DNA of 64,000 bases from JALORV01 sp963766365 (GTDB lineage: Bacteria; Pseudomonadota; Gammaproteobacteria; Burkholderiales; Burkholderiaceae_F), in the NCBI GenBank assembly GCA_963766365.1, contig CAVXZK010000010.1:1-64000 (forward strand). The letters run 5' to 3'. The position numbers were made by a program, and so were the translations under genes. This document shows positions 16,342 through 24,529 of the stretch, in pieces. Each line of letters opens with the position of its first letter. The stretch's first letter is position 1. The notes beneath the pieces were generated by a model. That model worked only from the letters and a program-made list of their open reading frames with translations. It was not told the DNA's origin and made no database searches.

Positions 16342-17111
16342 GGGTCGAGGGTCTCGACCGGCCGCCCGGCCCGCTGGGCGATGAGCCGCACCGCCTGCTC
16401 AAGCTCAGCCGGTGTCTTGCCGTGCGAGACGCGCCACGACTCCCAGGCGCGCCCGTCGGCCAGCACGATGCGGTACGCGGGCTGCCGCACGATGTCGCCG
16501 TGCCAGGCCTTGCGCGACTGCAGCACTTCGACCGCACGGACGTCGGCGTACGCATACGAGCGACTCTGCAGGGTCCACAGCGGATCCCAGGTGAGCGAGC
16601 CTGGGGTGACGTGCAGGTGCCAGCCGGCCAGCAACAGCGTCGCGACGATGCCGGCCGCCGAGGCCAGCCCGCCCTTGAGCCACGCGAGTGGTTGCGGACG
16701 GAGCCGATCGTGACGTGCCCGCGCGGCAAGAACCGCGTGCAGCCGCTCGGGCGGGAGCGCTCGCGCCCGCCGTCGGCTCCACACGGCCAGGGCCACCGGC
16801 CAGGCGAGCAGGGCGGCCGGTACCAGCCACAGCAGCAGGTTTGGGGCTAGCCGGACGTCGCCCGCGGGTGCAACCGCAGTCGCGGCGGCTGAAAGGGCGA
16901 TGGCGGCGAGCACGGCGACCGCCGCGCCAGCGAGCAACCCTTCGCCGAGGCCACGATGCCAATCGCTGCGATACTGCGCGTCCCAGACGCCTGCGGGGCC
17001 GGGAGTCGTAGCGAACGGCGGCAGTCGCCGGAGAACCGACTTGAAGAGCTGCCAGGCGCCAGCGGCCAGAGCAACGACGACCGCAAACGCGGTCCACTGA
17101 TAGAAGTCCAT
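16278..17111 (-). CDS. Membrane protein of unknown function
   Basis: The product has 277 residues. A first hydrophobic segment spans residues about 5-22 (WTAFAVVVALAAGAWQLF). Two more lie around residues 60-82 (LLAGAAVAVLAAIALSAAAT) and 93-110 (LLLWLVPAALLAWPVALAV), and a fourth near 150-165 (GIVATLLLAGWHL). After it comes a soluble C-terminal domain with a PH-like, strand-rich pattern (YAYADVRAVEVLQSRKAW, YRIVLADGRAWESWRV). No family is recognised. The 3' end overlaps the convergent DUF3025 gene by 64 bases. The frame is open and the hydrophobic pattern is regular, so it is taken as real. Confidence 0.65.
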   Translation of the reverse strand: MDFYQWTAFAVVVALAAGAWQLFKSVLRRLPPFATTPGPAGVWDAQYRSDWHRGLGEGLLAGAAVAVLAAIALSAAATAVAPAGDVRLAPNLLLWLVPAALLAWPVALAVWSRRRARALPPERLHAVLAARARHDRLRPQPLAWLKGGLASAAGIVATLLLAGWHLHVTPGSLTWDPLWTLQSRSYAYADVRAVEVLQSRKAWHGDIVRQPAYRIVLADGRAWESWRVSHGKTPAELEQAVRLIAQRAGRPVETLDPYPRGVPTDPTRAVRNTNTSS

Positions 17112-17216
17112 GTTTAGATACCGAAAGATGCAGCCCGACGACAGGGCGCAAGTTCACCAAGGCGTCCGGCACGGCGCCATCCGGAGTTACGCGAGATCAT
17201 GCAGACGGGTGAATCG

Positions 17217-18182
17217 ATGAACGTCCTCGTGACCGGCGCTGCGGGTTTTCTCGGACAGCGCCTGATCCGGGCGCTGCTGGAAAGGGGCGAGCTGCACGCC
17301 GGCGGGCAGGCTCGGTCGATCGCGCGCATTACGGCGCTCGACGCGGTGGCGTCGGCTGCCGATGACGCACGCGTGCGCGTCGTGCAGGGTGACCTGGCCG
17401 ATCGTCAGGTGCTGGCGCGGGCCTGTGATGACGGGATCGACAGCGTCTTCCACCTCGCGGCGGTGGTGTCGGGCGCGGCCGAAGCGGATTACGAACTCGG
17501 CATGCGCGTGAACCTCGACGGCACCCGCGCGCTGCTCGATGCCTGCCGCGCACAGCAGGCTGCGCCGACCTTCGTATTCGCGAGCTCGGTCGCGGTGTTC
17601 GGCGGCGATCTGCCCGAGGTGGTGGAGGATCACACGATCCCGGCACCGCAGTCGAGCTACGGCGTGCAGAAGCTGATCGGCGAACTGCTGGTCGGCGACT
17701 GCACGCGGCGCGGCTACCTCGACGGACGCGCGGTCCGCTTGCCGACGATCGTCGTGCGGCCAGGCAAGCCCAATGCAGCGGCGTCAAGCTTCGCGAGTGG
17801 AATCGTCCGCGAACCGCTGGCGGGGGAAGAAGCACTCTGTCCGGTCGGCCCGGAAACGCGGCTGTGGGTGATGTCGCCGGCGCAGGCGGTGCGCAACCTG
17901 ATCCATGCGCACGAAACGCTGTCAGCGGCATGGGGCCGGCAGCGGGCGGTCAGCCTGCCGGGCTTGACCGTGTCGGTGCGCGAGATGCTCGACGCATTGC
18001 GACAGGTCGGCGGCGAGGCGGCGGTGCGACGCGTGCGCTTCCAGCCCGATGAGCGCATCGCGAAGATCGTCTACGGCTGGCCGGCGCGCTTCGATGCAGC
18101 GCGTGCGCAGGCACTCGGGTTCACGGCAGACACCGACATCGAGTCGATCGTGCGCGTCTACGCGGAGGAACACGCGCGATGA
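17217..18182 (+). CDS. denD: NAD-dependent epimerase/dehydrogenase, DenD-like
   Basis: This is an extended short-chain dehydrogenase of about 321 residues. The NAD-binding motif is NVLVTGAAGFLGQRL at the start, with the acidic GDLAD later and the catalytic Ser and Tyr-x-x-x-Lys in ASSVAVFGG and SSYGVQKLIGE. VVRPGKPNAAASSFASGIVR and REPLAGEEALCPV are typical of D-erythronate dehydrogenase, which oxidises D-erythronate at C2. The substrate assignment is by overall likeness and is less secure than the fold. The ATG at 17217 is chosen because the Rossmann motif follows at once; an ATG at 17199 with a more distant GGAG is the alternative. The stop overlaps the next gene in ATGA. Confidence 0.8.
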   Translation: MNVLVTGAAGFLGQRLIRALLERGELHAGGQARSIARITALDAVASAADDARVRVVQGDLADRQVLARACDDGIDSVFHLAAVVSGAAEADYELGMRVNLDGTRALLDACRAQQAAPTFVFASSVAVFGGDLPEVVEDHTIPAPQSSYGVQKLIGELLVGDCTRRGYLDGRAVRLPTIVVRPGKPNAAASSFASGIVREPLAGEEALCPVGPETRLWVMSPAQAVRNLIHAHETLSAAWGRQRAVSLPGLTVSVREMLDALRQVGGEAAVRRVRFQPDERIAKIVYGWPARFDAARAQALGFTADTDIESIVRVYAEEHAR

Positions 18183-18457
18183 CGATGAAGAAGACCGAAC
18201 TCGAGAAGCGCAAGGGGCTGAAGATCGCCAACGCCCTCAGGCAGTCCGGTCAGCGGTTCGACACGTCGGCAGTGGCGGACCGGCGTGCGCAGCGCGAGCG
18301 CGACCGCGCTGCCGGGCTGGTACCGTTCGCGGTCAAACTACCGGGTGAACTGCTGCAGCAATTGCACGAACAGGCCCGGCAGACCAACCAGCCGCTCAAC
18401 GAGTTAGTGGAACGCCTGCTGCGCACCGGATTGAAGACGGAGGGAGAAGGACAATGA
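18179..18457 (+). CDS. Small basic protein with RHH-like C-terminus
   Basis: The protein has 92 residues. The N-terminus is highly charged and basic (KKTELEKRKGLKIANALRQS). The C-terminal half, VPFAVKLPGELLQQLHEQAR followed by NQPLNELVERLLRTGL, resembles the strand-helix-helix of ribbon-helix-helix proteins. It overlaps the denD-like gene by four bases and the FKBP gene by four bases (ATGA at both ends), so the three are translationally coupled. DNA binding is inferred only from the fold-like pattern. No family name is assigned. Confidence 0.65.
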   Translation: MTMKKTELEKRKGLKIANALRQSGQRFDTSAVADRRAQRERDRAAGLVPFAVKLPGELLQQLHEQARQTNQPLNELVERLLRTGLKTEGEGQ

Positions 18458-18798
18458 GTTTGATCACGACCGCAAGCGGACTGCAGTACGAGGAGGTGCG
18501 CGTCGGCGCCGGAGCACAAGCACGTTCGGGACAGGAAGTCACCGTGCATTACACCGGCTGGCTCCTGGACGGCAGCAAGTTCGACTCGAGCCACGACCGG
18601 GGACAGCCGTTCGCCTTTGGGCTCGGCAGAGGCCAGGTTATTGCGGGCTGGGACGAGGGCGTCGAAGGCATGCAGGTCGGTGGCCTGCGCAAGCTCACGA
18701 TTCCACCGCAGCTGGGTTACGGCGAATTCGGCGCGGGCGGCGTCATTCCGCCGAATGCGACGCTGGTGTTCGAGGTCGAGCTGATCGACGTCGGCTGA
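18454..18798 (+). CDS. FKBP-type peptidyl-prolyl cis-trans isomerase
   Basis: This is a single-domain FKBP of 114 residues with no signal peptide, hence cytoplasmic. The active-site pattern is complete: VTVHYTGWLLDGSKFDSSHD, FGLGRGQVIAGWDEGVEGMQ, LTIPPQLGYGEFGAGGVIPP and LVFEVELIDV. It would speed proline isomerisation in folding substrates. It overlaps the small basic protein gene by four bases. The convergent HupE-type gene begins its 3' end 22 bases away and no clear terminator hairpin is seen between them. Confidence 0.93.
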   Translation: MSLITTASGLQYEEVRVGAGAQARSGQEVTVHYTGWLLDGSKFDSSHDRGQPFAFGLGRGQVIAGWDEGVEGMQVGGLRKLTIPPQLGYGEFGAGGVIPPNATLVFEVELIDVG

Positions 18799-18820
18799 TC
18801 CGCCGGCGCGTCGCTGTCGC

Positions 18821-19417
18821 TCAGCCGCCAGCGCGCGCCAGCCAGCCCAGCATCAGCAGTCCCGCCGCCGCGACCCAGCTTCCGACCGCGCGTAGCGCGA
18901 TGCGGCCCCACGCGGCCTGGATCGTCGTGACCTGCGCGGCCAGGATAGCGAACAGGCAGCAGGCGGCTGTGACCGCACCGGCGAGCGCAAGCGTGCCGGA
19001 ACCTCCCAGCGAAGCGCCGTTCACGTAGCCGTGCAGCAGTCCGGCCATACCCGTGAACAATGCGACCGCGGCGACTTTCAGACTTGTATTGAGCGCGACG
19101 AGAGCGCCGGCGAGGCCGAAGGTCAAAGTCGTCAACACCGGCAGTGTGAGGTTCGACGGGAAGAGCATGCCGACCGCGCCACCGGCCAGCCATGCCAATG
19201 GCAGCGCCAGAAGCGCCCAGCGCGCGGCCTGCGTGCCGCGCTGGCCGGCGAGCAGTGCGAGCGCGACGACGACGAGCAGATCGGCCGGCGTCAGTACGAC
19301 ATGGGCGATCCCGTCGTAGAACGCACCGAACCCTGTCTCCACGAGGTGCGCGCGCGTCGGCGCTGCGGCCAGCGCCAGCAGTCCGATGAGGGCGCTCCGC
19401 TTCAGAACGGCCGTCAT
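18821..19417 (-). CDS. HupE/UreJ-like membrane protein, divergent copy
   Basis: The protein has 198 residues with a signal-like N-terminus (GLLALAAAPTRAHLVETG) and about six membrane segments. FYDGIAHVVLTPADLLVVVA stands where HupE proteins have the metal-binding HPxxGxDH motif; here the first His and the Asp are kept and the last His is lost. GMAGLLHGYVNGASLGG matches the second His block. HupE/UreJ proteins are secondary nickel or cobalt permeases. It is the last gene of a coupled operon, overlapping the previous stop by four bases. Loss of one ligand may mean a changed metal or a non-transporting partner. Confidence 0.75.
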   Translation of the reverse strand: MTAVLKRSALIGLLALAAAPTRAHLVETGFGAFYDGIAHVVLTPADLLVVVALALLAGQRGTQAARWALLALPLAWLAGGAVGMLFPSNLTLPVLTTLTFGLAGALVALNTSLKVAAVALFTGMAGLLHGYVNGASLGGSGTLALAGAVTAACCLFAILAAQVTTIQAAWGRIALRAVGSWVAAAGLLMLGWLARAGG

Positions 19418-20013
19418 GCGATCGCCCTCCAGAGGAAGCAGAGCCCCGCCAGCGCCACACCGCCACCCGCGGCGCGCACAACCTGTCGCCCCATTGCCCA
19501 GCGATGCGCGAAGCCGATGAGTATGCCGACCGCATGCAACAGCCCGGTGGCGACGACGAAGCCGAGACTGTAGAGCAGCGCACTCGTGCCCTCGGGCAGT
19601 TCGCGGCCGTGCGCGTGACCGTGGAAGATCGCAAAGAAAGCGACGATGAGCGCAGCGATCCAAAGCGGCGGCCGGACTTCCGCCAGCACCATCGCGCCCA
19701 GCACCATCGCCGACAGCGCAATGCCGATCTCGACCCCGGGTAACGGAAATCCGAGCAGGCCTATCAGTCCGCCGAACGCCATCACGAGCGGAAACGCGAC
19801 AGGCAGCACCCAGATCGCCGGCGCGCCGAGTACCGCACCCCACAATCCGACCGCAACCATCGCCAGCACGTGGTCGAGTCCCGAGACCGGATGGGCGAGC
19901 CCCGCGAGGAATCCGGCCGCCCGGCCGCTTTCTTCGTGCGCGAACGCGATCGCCGGCAACAGTGCGAGGAGCGCAACGCGCACCATCACGCAGGACGCCG
20001 ACCGGCTTGTCAT
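19414..20013 (-). CDS. HupE/UreJ-family metal permease
   Basis: The product has 199 residues with a signal-like start (LALLPAIAFAHEESGRAAGF) and about six membrane segments. The signature HPVSGLDHVLAMVAVGLWGA is complete, as is IVAFFAIFHGHAHGRELPEG, the second histidine-rich block typical of HupE/UreJ. These proteins import Ni2+ or Co2+ across the inner membrane. The ATG at 20013 overlaps the upstream HupE-type gene's stop, and its own stop overlaps the next, so it sits in the middle of three coupled permease-like genes. A Met nine codons on is an alternative start. Confidence 0.85.
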   Translation of the reverse strand: MTSRSASCVMVRVALLALLPAIAFAHEESGRAAGFLAGLAHPVSGLDHVLAMVAVGLWGAVLGAPAIWVLPVAFPLVMAFGGLIGLLGFPLPGVEIGIALSAMVLGAMVLAEVRPPLWIAALIVAFFAIFHGHAHGRELPEGTSALLYSLGFVVATGLLHAVGILIGFAHRWAMGRQVVRAAGGGVALAGLCFLWRAIA

Positions 20014-21029
20014 GCGACACCTCGCAGCAGAATCGCCACGCGCTGAATCGTCCAGAACGCCCCGAGCGTGCCCACCAGATAACCCGGCAGCCGCTTGACG
20101 ATTCGCGGCCAGTGAATCTCCAGTAGCCGGAATGCGCGTTCGAGCAGCAGGATCAACAGGACGAACGCGAGCTGACCGATCTCGACGCCGACGTTGAAGA
20201 GCAGCAGCGCCAGCGGAATCTCGCCCTTGGGCAGGCCGAGCTGCGCCAGTCCGCTCGCGAAGCCAAACCCGTGCAGCAGTCCGAACGCGAACGCGACGAC
20301 CCACGGGTGGCGGATCGTGAAGCTCGTCTGTCCGCGCCAGCGCCGCACGATCTCCGGTCCGAGGAACAGGATCGACAACGCGATCACGGCGTTCAGCGGC
20401 GCCGCTGGCACCTGTGCGATGCCGAACGTGGCGACCGCCAGCGTGATGCTGTGCGCAATCGTGAACGCGGTGACGGTCTTCACCAGCATCCAGCGGTCGC
20501 GCACGATCAGCAGCAGCCCGAGCACGAACAGCAGGTGGTCGACGCCGAGCAGGATGTGCTCGATGCCGAGATAGAGATACGCGCCGACGCCGCGCCGCGT
20601 GTCGCCCGCCGCACGCAGCGTGACCGACGGCTGTATCGGCTTCAGCACGTGCGTCTCGACGCTCTCGTCGGCATGCTGCACGCGGACCAGCACGTCGGTG
20701 ACGAACGCCTCGAGCCCCTCGATCGCGATCGCCTGCCCGGCGAGGCCGGACCTGCACTCGAGTCGCGCCGTGAACACCCAGGCGGTGCCGGCGCGGCTGC
20801 TGCGCGCCTCCCCGATCTGGCGGCAGGTCTCCGGGAACACCGGCGCTATCGGCATGCGCGTATCCGAGCCGCCGAGCGAAGGCAGCTTCCACAGCACGTC
20901 GTAGCGGCCGGGCGCCGTCTCCTTCAGTTCGAGGAAGCCGGGCTGAAGCTCATGTGCAGCGACAGGCGCGAAGAGAAGTGGCGCGATCGCCGCCAGCAAT
21001 GCAAGCAGCCCGCGCAGCGCGCGCGTCAT
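20010..21029 (-). CDS. HupE/UreJ_2-type membrane protein with extracytoplasmic domain
   Basis: The product has 339 residues. A signal peptide (LLALLAAIAPLLFAPVAAHE) precedes an extracytoplasmic domain of about 130 residues (LQPGFLELKETAPGRYDVLW to VETHVLKPIQPSVTLRA). The C-terminal HupE_UreJ_2-like membrane domain follows, with GIEHILLGVDHLLFVLGLLL, FTIAHSITLAVATFG and FAFGLLHGFGFASGLAQLG. The paired His/Asp motifs suggest metal passage, as in Ni/Co permeases. The extra domain could present metal or substrate to the membrane part, which is inference. The start is set by ATGA overlap with the parvulin gene. Confidence 0.82.
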   Translation of the reverse strand: MTRALRGLLALLAAIAPLLFAPVAAHELQPGFLELKETAPGRYDVLWKLPSLGGSDTRMPIAPVFPETCRQIGEARSSRAGTAWVFTARLECRSGLAGQAIAIEGLEAFVTDVLVRVQHADESVETHVLKPIQPSVTLRAAGDTRRGVGAYLYLGIEHILLGVDHLLFVLGLLLIVRDRWMLVKTVTAFTIAHSITLAVATFGIAQVPAAPLNAVIALSILFLGPEIVRRWRGQTSFTIRHPWVVAFAFGLLHGFGFASGLAQLGLPKGEIPLALLLFNVGVEIGQLAFVLLILLLERAFRLLEIHWPRIVKRLPGYLVGTLGAFWTIQRVAILLRGVA

Positions 21030-21883
21030 GGCTTGCCGGCCTCCGGCATCTGCACCTTGATCGCGTACTTCGCGCGCAGCTTGTCGTAGAACGCCTTCGC
21101 AAGCGCCTGCCGTCGGGCGTTCGCCCATTCGCGCTCGACCAGCGGGCGGACGTCATCGAGCGCGGACGTGCCGCCCGGCTGAAGCGCTTCCAGGCGTACG
21201 ACGTGCACGCCGTATCCGGACGGAATCGGACCCACCCACTGGCCGACCGGCTGCTTGACGAGCGCCTCGGCAAACGCGCTGCCGAACAGGCGCGCGACCT
21301 CCGCCTGCGGCATGTTCTCGTAGCGCGCCTCAAGCAACAGAAGTCGGTCGCCCGACTTCGCAGGATCGACACTTGTGCCCGCCCGGCTCAACGAATCGAG
21401 CAGGCGCCTTGCATCCGCGTCGATAGTCGACGTGCGCTTGCGCGGGTCGAGGTACACCTGGACAAAGGTCACACGCGGTTCGCTGCGAAAGGCTTCGGCG
21501 TTGGCCTTCAGGTAGGCGTTCAGTTCCTCATCGGTCGGCTTCGCGAGAGCCGCCGCCTCTTCCGAGACGAACTCCATTTTCTGCTGAAGGCGTCGACGGA
21601 TGATCGAGTCGTCACGGTCGAGTCCGAGCGCGAGTGCCTCGCGGTAGAACACTTCCTCGCGCACGTGTGACTCCACCAGTCCGTCGAGTTCCTCGCGCGT
21701 CGGCGGTCGCTGCCAGGTGCGGCGAAAGTTCTGCGCGAGGTTGCTGACGCGCGCCTCGCTGACGACGATTTCGGTGCTGGCCGTATTGGCGCTAGTTGGA
21801 CGCAGCCAGGCATCGAGCGCGAAGAACGCCGCGCCGAGCAGCAGGAACTGGACGAGGGGCTCGCGCGCGAGCGACTTCAGCAT
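21026..21883 (-). CDS. Membrane-anchored parvulin-type peptidyl-prolyl isomerase
   Basis: The protein has 285 residues. An N-terminal anchor (PLVQFLLLGAAFFALDAWL) is followed by a SurA/PpiD-like chaperone region (VSNLAQNFRRTWQRPPTREE, HVREEVFYREALALGLDRDD). The rotamase domain shows as EPRVTFVQVYLDPRKR, QPVGQWVGPIPSGYGVHVVR and LEALQPGG. It would help fold exported proteins at the outer face of the inner membrane. It lies between the unknown exported protein gene and three HupE-type genes, so its clients are probably the products of this operon. A 36-base gap separates it from the gene upstream. Confidence 0.85.
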   Translation of the reverse strand: MLKSLAREPLVQFLLLGAAFFALDAWLRPTSANTASTEIVVSEARVSNLAQNFRRTWQRPPTREELDGLVESHVREEVFYREALALGLDRDDSIIRRRLQQKMEFVSEEAAALAKPTDEELNAYLKANAEAFRSEPRVTFVQVYLDPRKRTSTIDADARRLLDSLSRAGTSVDPAKSGDRLLLLEARYENMPQAEVARLFGSAFAEALVKQPVGQWVGPIPSGYGVHVVRLEALQPGGTSALDDVRPLVEREWANARRQALAKAFYDKLRAKYAIKVQMPEAGKP

Positions 21884-21919
21884 CGTGCCGCGTTTTCTGC
21901 CGGGATCGAGGGCGGCGCG

Positions 21920-22519
21920 TCAGCCGCGCGCGCGGTCGTTCAGCCAGCCGCGCGCCGTGGCGACGTCGGGCGCCGGCCCGTACAGCCGAATGACACCGAG
22001 GGACAGGGCTTCGTCGAAGGTCAGGCTGCCGGCAGCAATCGCCTCGACGACGGCGATGTCGGTGACCACGACCACGTCGCCCCGCTCAGGGCCCTCGACG
22101 TGCAGGAGGGACTTGACCGCGCCTCGTTCCGCTTCAATCCGGTTCCACATGACCGGGCCGAGTAACACCACGGCGAGGCTCGGCCGGGTTGTCGTCGTGC
22201 CGGGTTCCGCCAGCCGCGCCACAAACTGGCGCAACAATGTGTTCGCCCGGATCCCCCGCATCGCTGCGCGTGCCTCCGGCGTGAGGTCGTCGCGCTGCGC
22301 AAGCGGATCGCGCGGTAGTTTCCCGGCAAGCTGCGCTTGCCAGATGGCCGTGCCCACGTGAAGCGACTCTGGGTACGCCAGGTTCAGGACCCCGCGGCGC
22401 ATCGTGATAGACGACGGATCCTCGAGGCCGCACGCGGTGGCCGCTGCGGCGACGGCGAGGAGCGCGCCGCCGATCGCGATCGACAGCAGGCCAGCGACAC
22501 GACGGCGTGCGGGGTTCAT
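21920..22519 (-). CDS. Exported protein of unknown function in the DUF3604 operon
   Basis: The product has 199 residues and no recognised family. The N-terminus is a signal sequence (GLLSIAIGGALLAVAAAATA) followed by Cys in TACGLEDPSS, which could be a lipobox although it lacks the usual Leu at -3. The mature part has GVLNLAYPESLHVGTAIWQA, a Thr run (PGTTTTRPSLAVVLLG) and a periplasmic-binding-like RGDVVVVTDIAVVEAIAAGS. Its ATG overlaps the DUF3604 stop by four bases, so its expression is tied to that gene. It may be a partner or substrate-binding factor for the DUF3604 enzyme. Confidence 0.7.
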   Translation of the reverse strand: MNPARRRVAGLLSIAIGGALLAVAAAATACGLEDPSSITMRRGVLNLAYPESLHVGTAIWQAQLAGKLPRDPLAQRDDLTPEARAAMRGIRANTLLRQFVARLAEPGTTTTRPSLAVVLLGPVMWNRIEAERGAVKSLLHVEGPERGDVVVVTDIAVVEAIAAGSLTFDEALSLGVIRLYGPAPDVATARGWLNDRARG

Positions 22520-24462
22520 GACGGCGAATACCAGATCGGCGCCGTGTACGCGCGCTCCTGCAGGGTCATCGTCACGCCGGCCGGAGCCTTGATACCGAAG
22601 CGCTTGACGTCGTATGCCGTCCACCGCGGCGTCGGGATCTCGAGCACGCGGGCGTAATAGAACGCACGATCGCCCGGCTTGAAGTCCGGGTCGCGCCACA
22701 CGGTGATCAACTCGGGCGCGCCGACCGAGTTGGTCCACGTCGCATTGGCCACGTCGACGCTGCTGCCCACCGACGGTACCTTGCTGTCCTTGCCGGGCTT
22801 GCGGTCGCCGCTCCACACCACGTCGTAGACGCGTTCCTGCAACTCACCCTTGGCATCCATCCAGCCCTTGACGATCTGAATCCGATCGAGATTGGCGCCG
22901 ATCGGGTCCTTCAACGCGGCAACGAGGAAGGTCGGCGCCTTGCCGGCGGGTGCTTTGGCAAGATCACCTCCCATCGGTACTCCCTTGGCGTAGCCGACCG
23001 CGGCGGGCAACCGGTTCTGCGCGTCCTGCGCCGCGAAGTCCCAGCCGCCGAAGAAGCGCACCGCCATACGCGTGCCCGTGGTGGCATACGTCTCGCGGCG
23101 CTTCATCGCGTCGAAGATCGCTTCGCGGCTGTTGTCGGTCGCCCATACCGCAGCGAACCCAGAGGCACCGACTTCCCAGTCCATGATGCGAACGCCGGAC
23201 TTTGCGTTGTTGAAGAAAGTCGCACTGATCCGCTCGGGGCTCGGCTCCTGCGGCACCGTCTTGCCGAAGAAGTTGTCTTCCTCCATCGCGGCGAGGCCGG
23301 TGTGCGAATCGCTGCTGCCGATCATGCCGAACTTGAAGGGGTTGACTCCCAGTTTCGCGTCCAGCTTGAGGCCATTCTTCAGTGCCGAGCGGGCGTACTC
23401 GAACTCGAGCATATCCTTCGTCTTGGCCACGGTTCCATCGAGATTGCCCTTGTCCCAGAGCTCGAAGTTCGCGAACTCGTCGTTCAACGACAGGAACGGA
23501 TGCGCCTCCCCGGTGCCCTTGGTCTGCGTGACTTCATAAAGCGGTTCCCAGCGTGCGCGCGTCGCGGCGTACTCGCGATCGATCGGCTTGCCGAACGCCT
23601 CGACGACCGGGAACATCCGCCCGTTGCTCAGGTTGCCGTTGTGTGCGATCGCGAGCACTTCGGTGCCCGTCTTCTCCTGCGTCGCCGCCATCCACTTCCA
23701 CAGGTCGACCGGGTTGTCGCTGCCGAGCGGCTTCAGCGTCGTGTACGGCTCGACCAGCGAGGCCTGCGCGCCGTTGCCGCGAAAGATCACGTTGCGGTGC
23801 AGGTTGTTGCCGCCGGTATTGGACGTCCACTCGAAGCCGATGAACGCGGTGAACCGCCCGGGGTCGTTGTAGTCCTCGGCCGCCTTGATCGTCTGCTGCC
23901 ACGCGCCGCGGTAAGCGGTGGTGCCGGGCAGCGGGAATCCCTCGGGCATCTGGCCCTTGCCAAAGCTGACGATGATGTCGATCGCCGCCGCAGCGCCTTG
24001 CCCGCCGCGGATCTGGTCGTACCACTTGCGGCCCTGCGGCGTCGCGAGCAGTGCCGGGTCCCCGCCCATCAGCAATGGGAAGAAGCCCATGCCATCCGAG
24101 TGATCCGCGACCACCAGCCAGTCGAGCGGGCGCGACAACTGGACCCGCTGCCCGGTCGACGAGGTCACTTCCTCGCCGCGTGCGAAGCGGTAGGCGTCAC
24201 TCGGGGACAGGCGGGCGCCGAACGCGCCCGCATCCATCGAGAATCCGGTGTGCAAGTGCGTGTCGCCGAACAGCGGTCGCGTCGGGAACTTGCGGCCCGC
24301 GTAGGGCGAGTAAAGCGGCTTGGCAGGATGAACCTTGTCGAGCGTCGCCTTGTCGGCGGTCCCGGAGATGCCGACGTTGCCCTGTTGCGCCAGTGCAGCC
24401 CAGAAAACTCCGCCGCCGACCGCGAAGGCAATGGCTGCCCTAATCAACCTCTTCGCACTCAT
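22516..24462 (-). CDS. DUF3604 protein, PHP-like metallohydrolase, copy 1
   Basis: The product has 648 residues with a signal peptide (AIAFAVGGGVFWAALAQQG). DUF3604 proteins have a PHP-like metal-binding plan. Visible ligands are FGDTHLHT at residues 65-72, VVADHSDGM near 115, LAIAHNGNLSNGRMF around 280 and MIGSSDSHTG around 400. The C-terminal part has MGGDLAKAPAGKAPTFLVAA and YYARVLEIPTPRWTAYD, conserved in all three copies here. The reaction is unknown; a phosphoester or ester hydrolase acting outside the cytoplasm is likely. It opens a tight operon with an exported unknown, a parvulin and three HupE-type permeases. The ATG at 24462 gives a normal signal peptide. Confidence 0.9.
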   Translation of the reverse strand: MSAKRLIRAAIAFAVGGGVFWAALAQQGNVGISGTADKATLDKVHPAKPLYSPYAGRKFPTRPLFGDTHLHTGFSMDAGAFGARLSPSDAYRFARGEEVTSSTGQRVQLSRPLDWLVVADHSDGMGFFPLLMGGDPALLATPQGRKWYDQIRGGQGAAAAIDIIVSFGKGQMPEGFPLPGTTAYRGAWQQTIKAAEDYNDPGRFTAFIGFEWTSNTGGNNLHRNVIFRGNGAQASLVEPYTTLKPLGSDNPVDLWKWMAATQEKTGTEVLAIAHNGNLSNGRMFPVVEAFGKPIDREYAATRARWEPLYEVTQTKGTGEAHPFLSLNDEFANFELWDKGNLDGTVAKTKDMLEFEYARSALKNGLKLDAKLGVNPFKFGMIGSSDSHTGLAAMEEDNFFGKTVPQEPSPERISATFFNNAKSGVRIMDWEVGASGFAAVWATDNSREAIFDAMKRRETYATTGTRMAVRFFGGWDFAAQDAQNRLPAAVGYAKGVPMGGDLAKAPAGKAPTFLVAALKDPIGANLDRIQIVKGWMDAKGELQERVYDVVWSGDRKPGKDSKVPSVGSSVDVANATWTNSVGAPELITVWRDPDFKPGDRAFYYARVLEIPTPRWTAYDVKRFGIKAPAGVTMTLQERAYTAPIWYSPS

Positions 24463-24529
24463 TCAAGCCTCCCGGCACGACCGCGCTAAATCGGGTCGTC
24501 AGTGTAGCCGGCGGTTACGGAGTGTCGCT

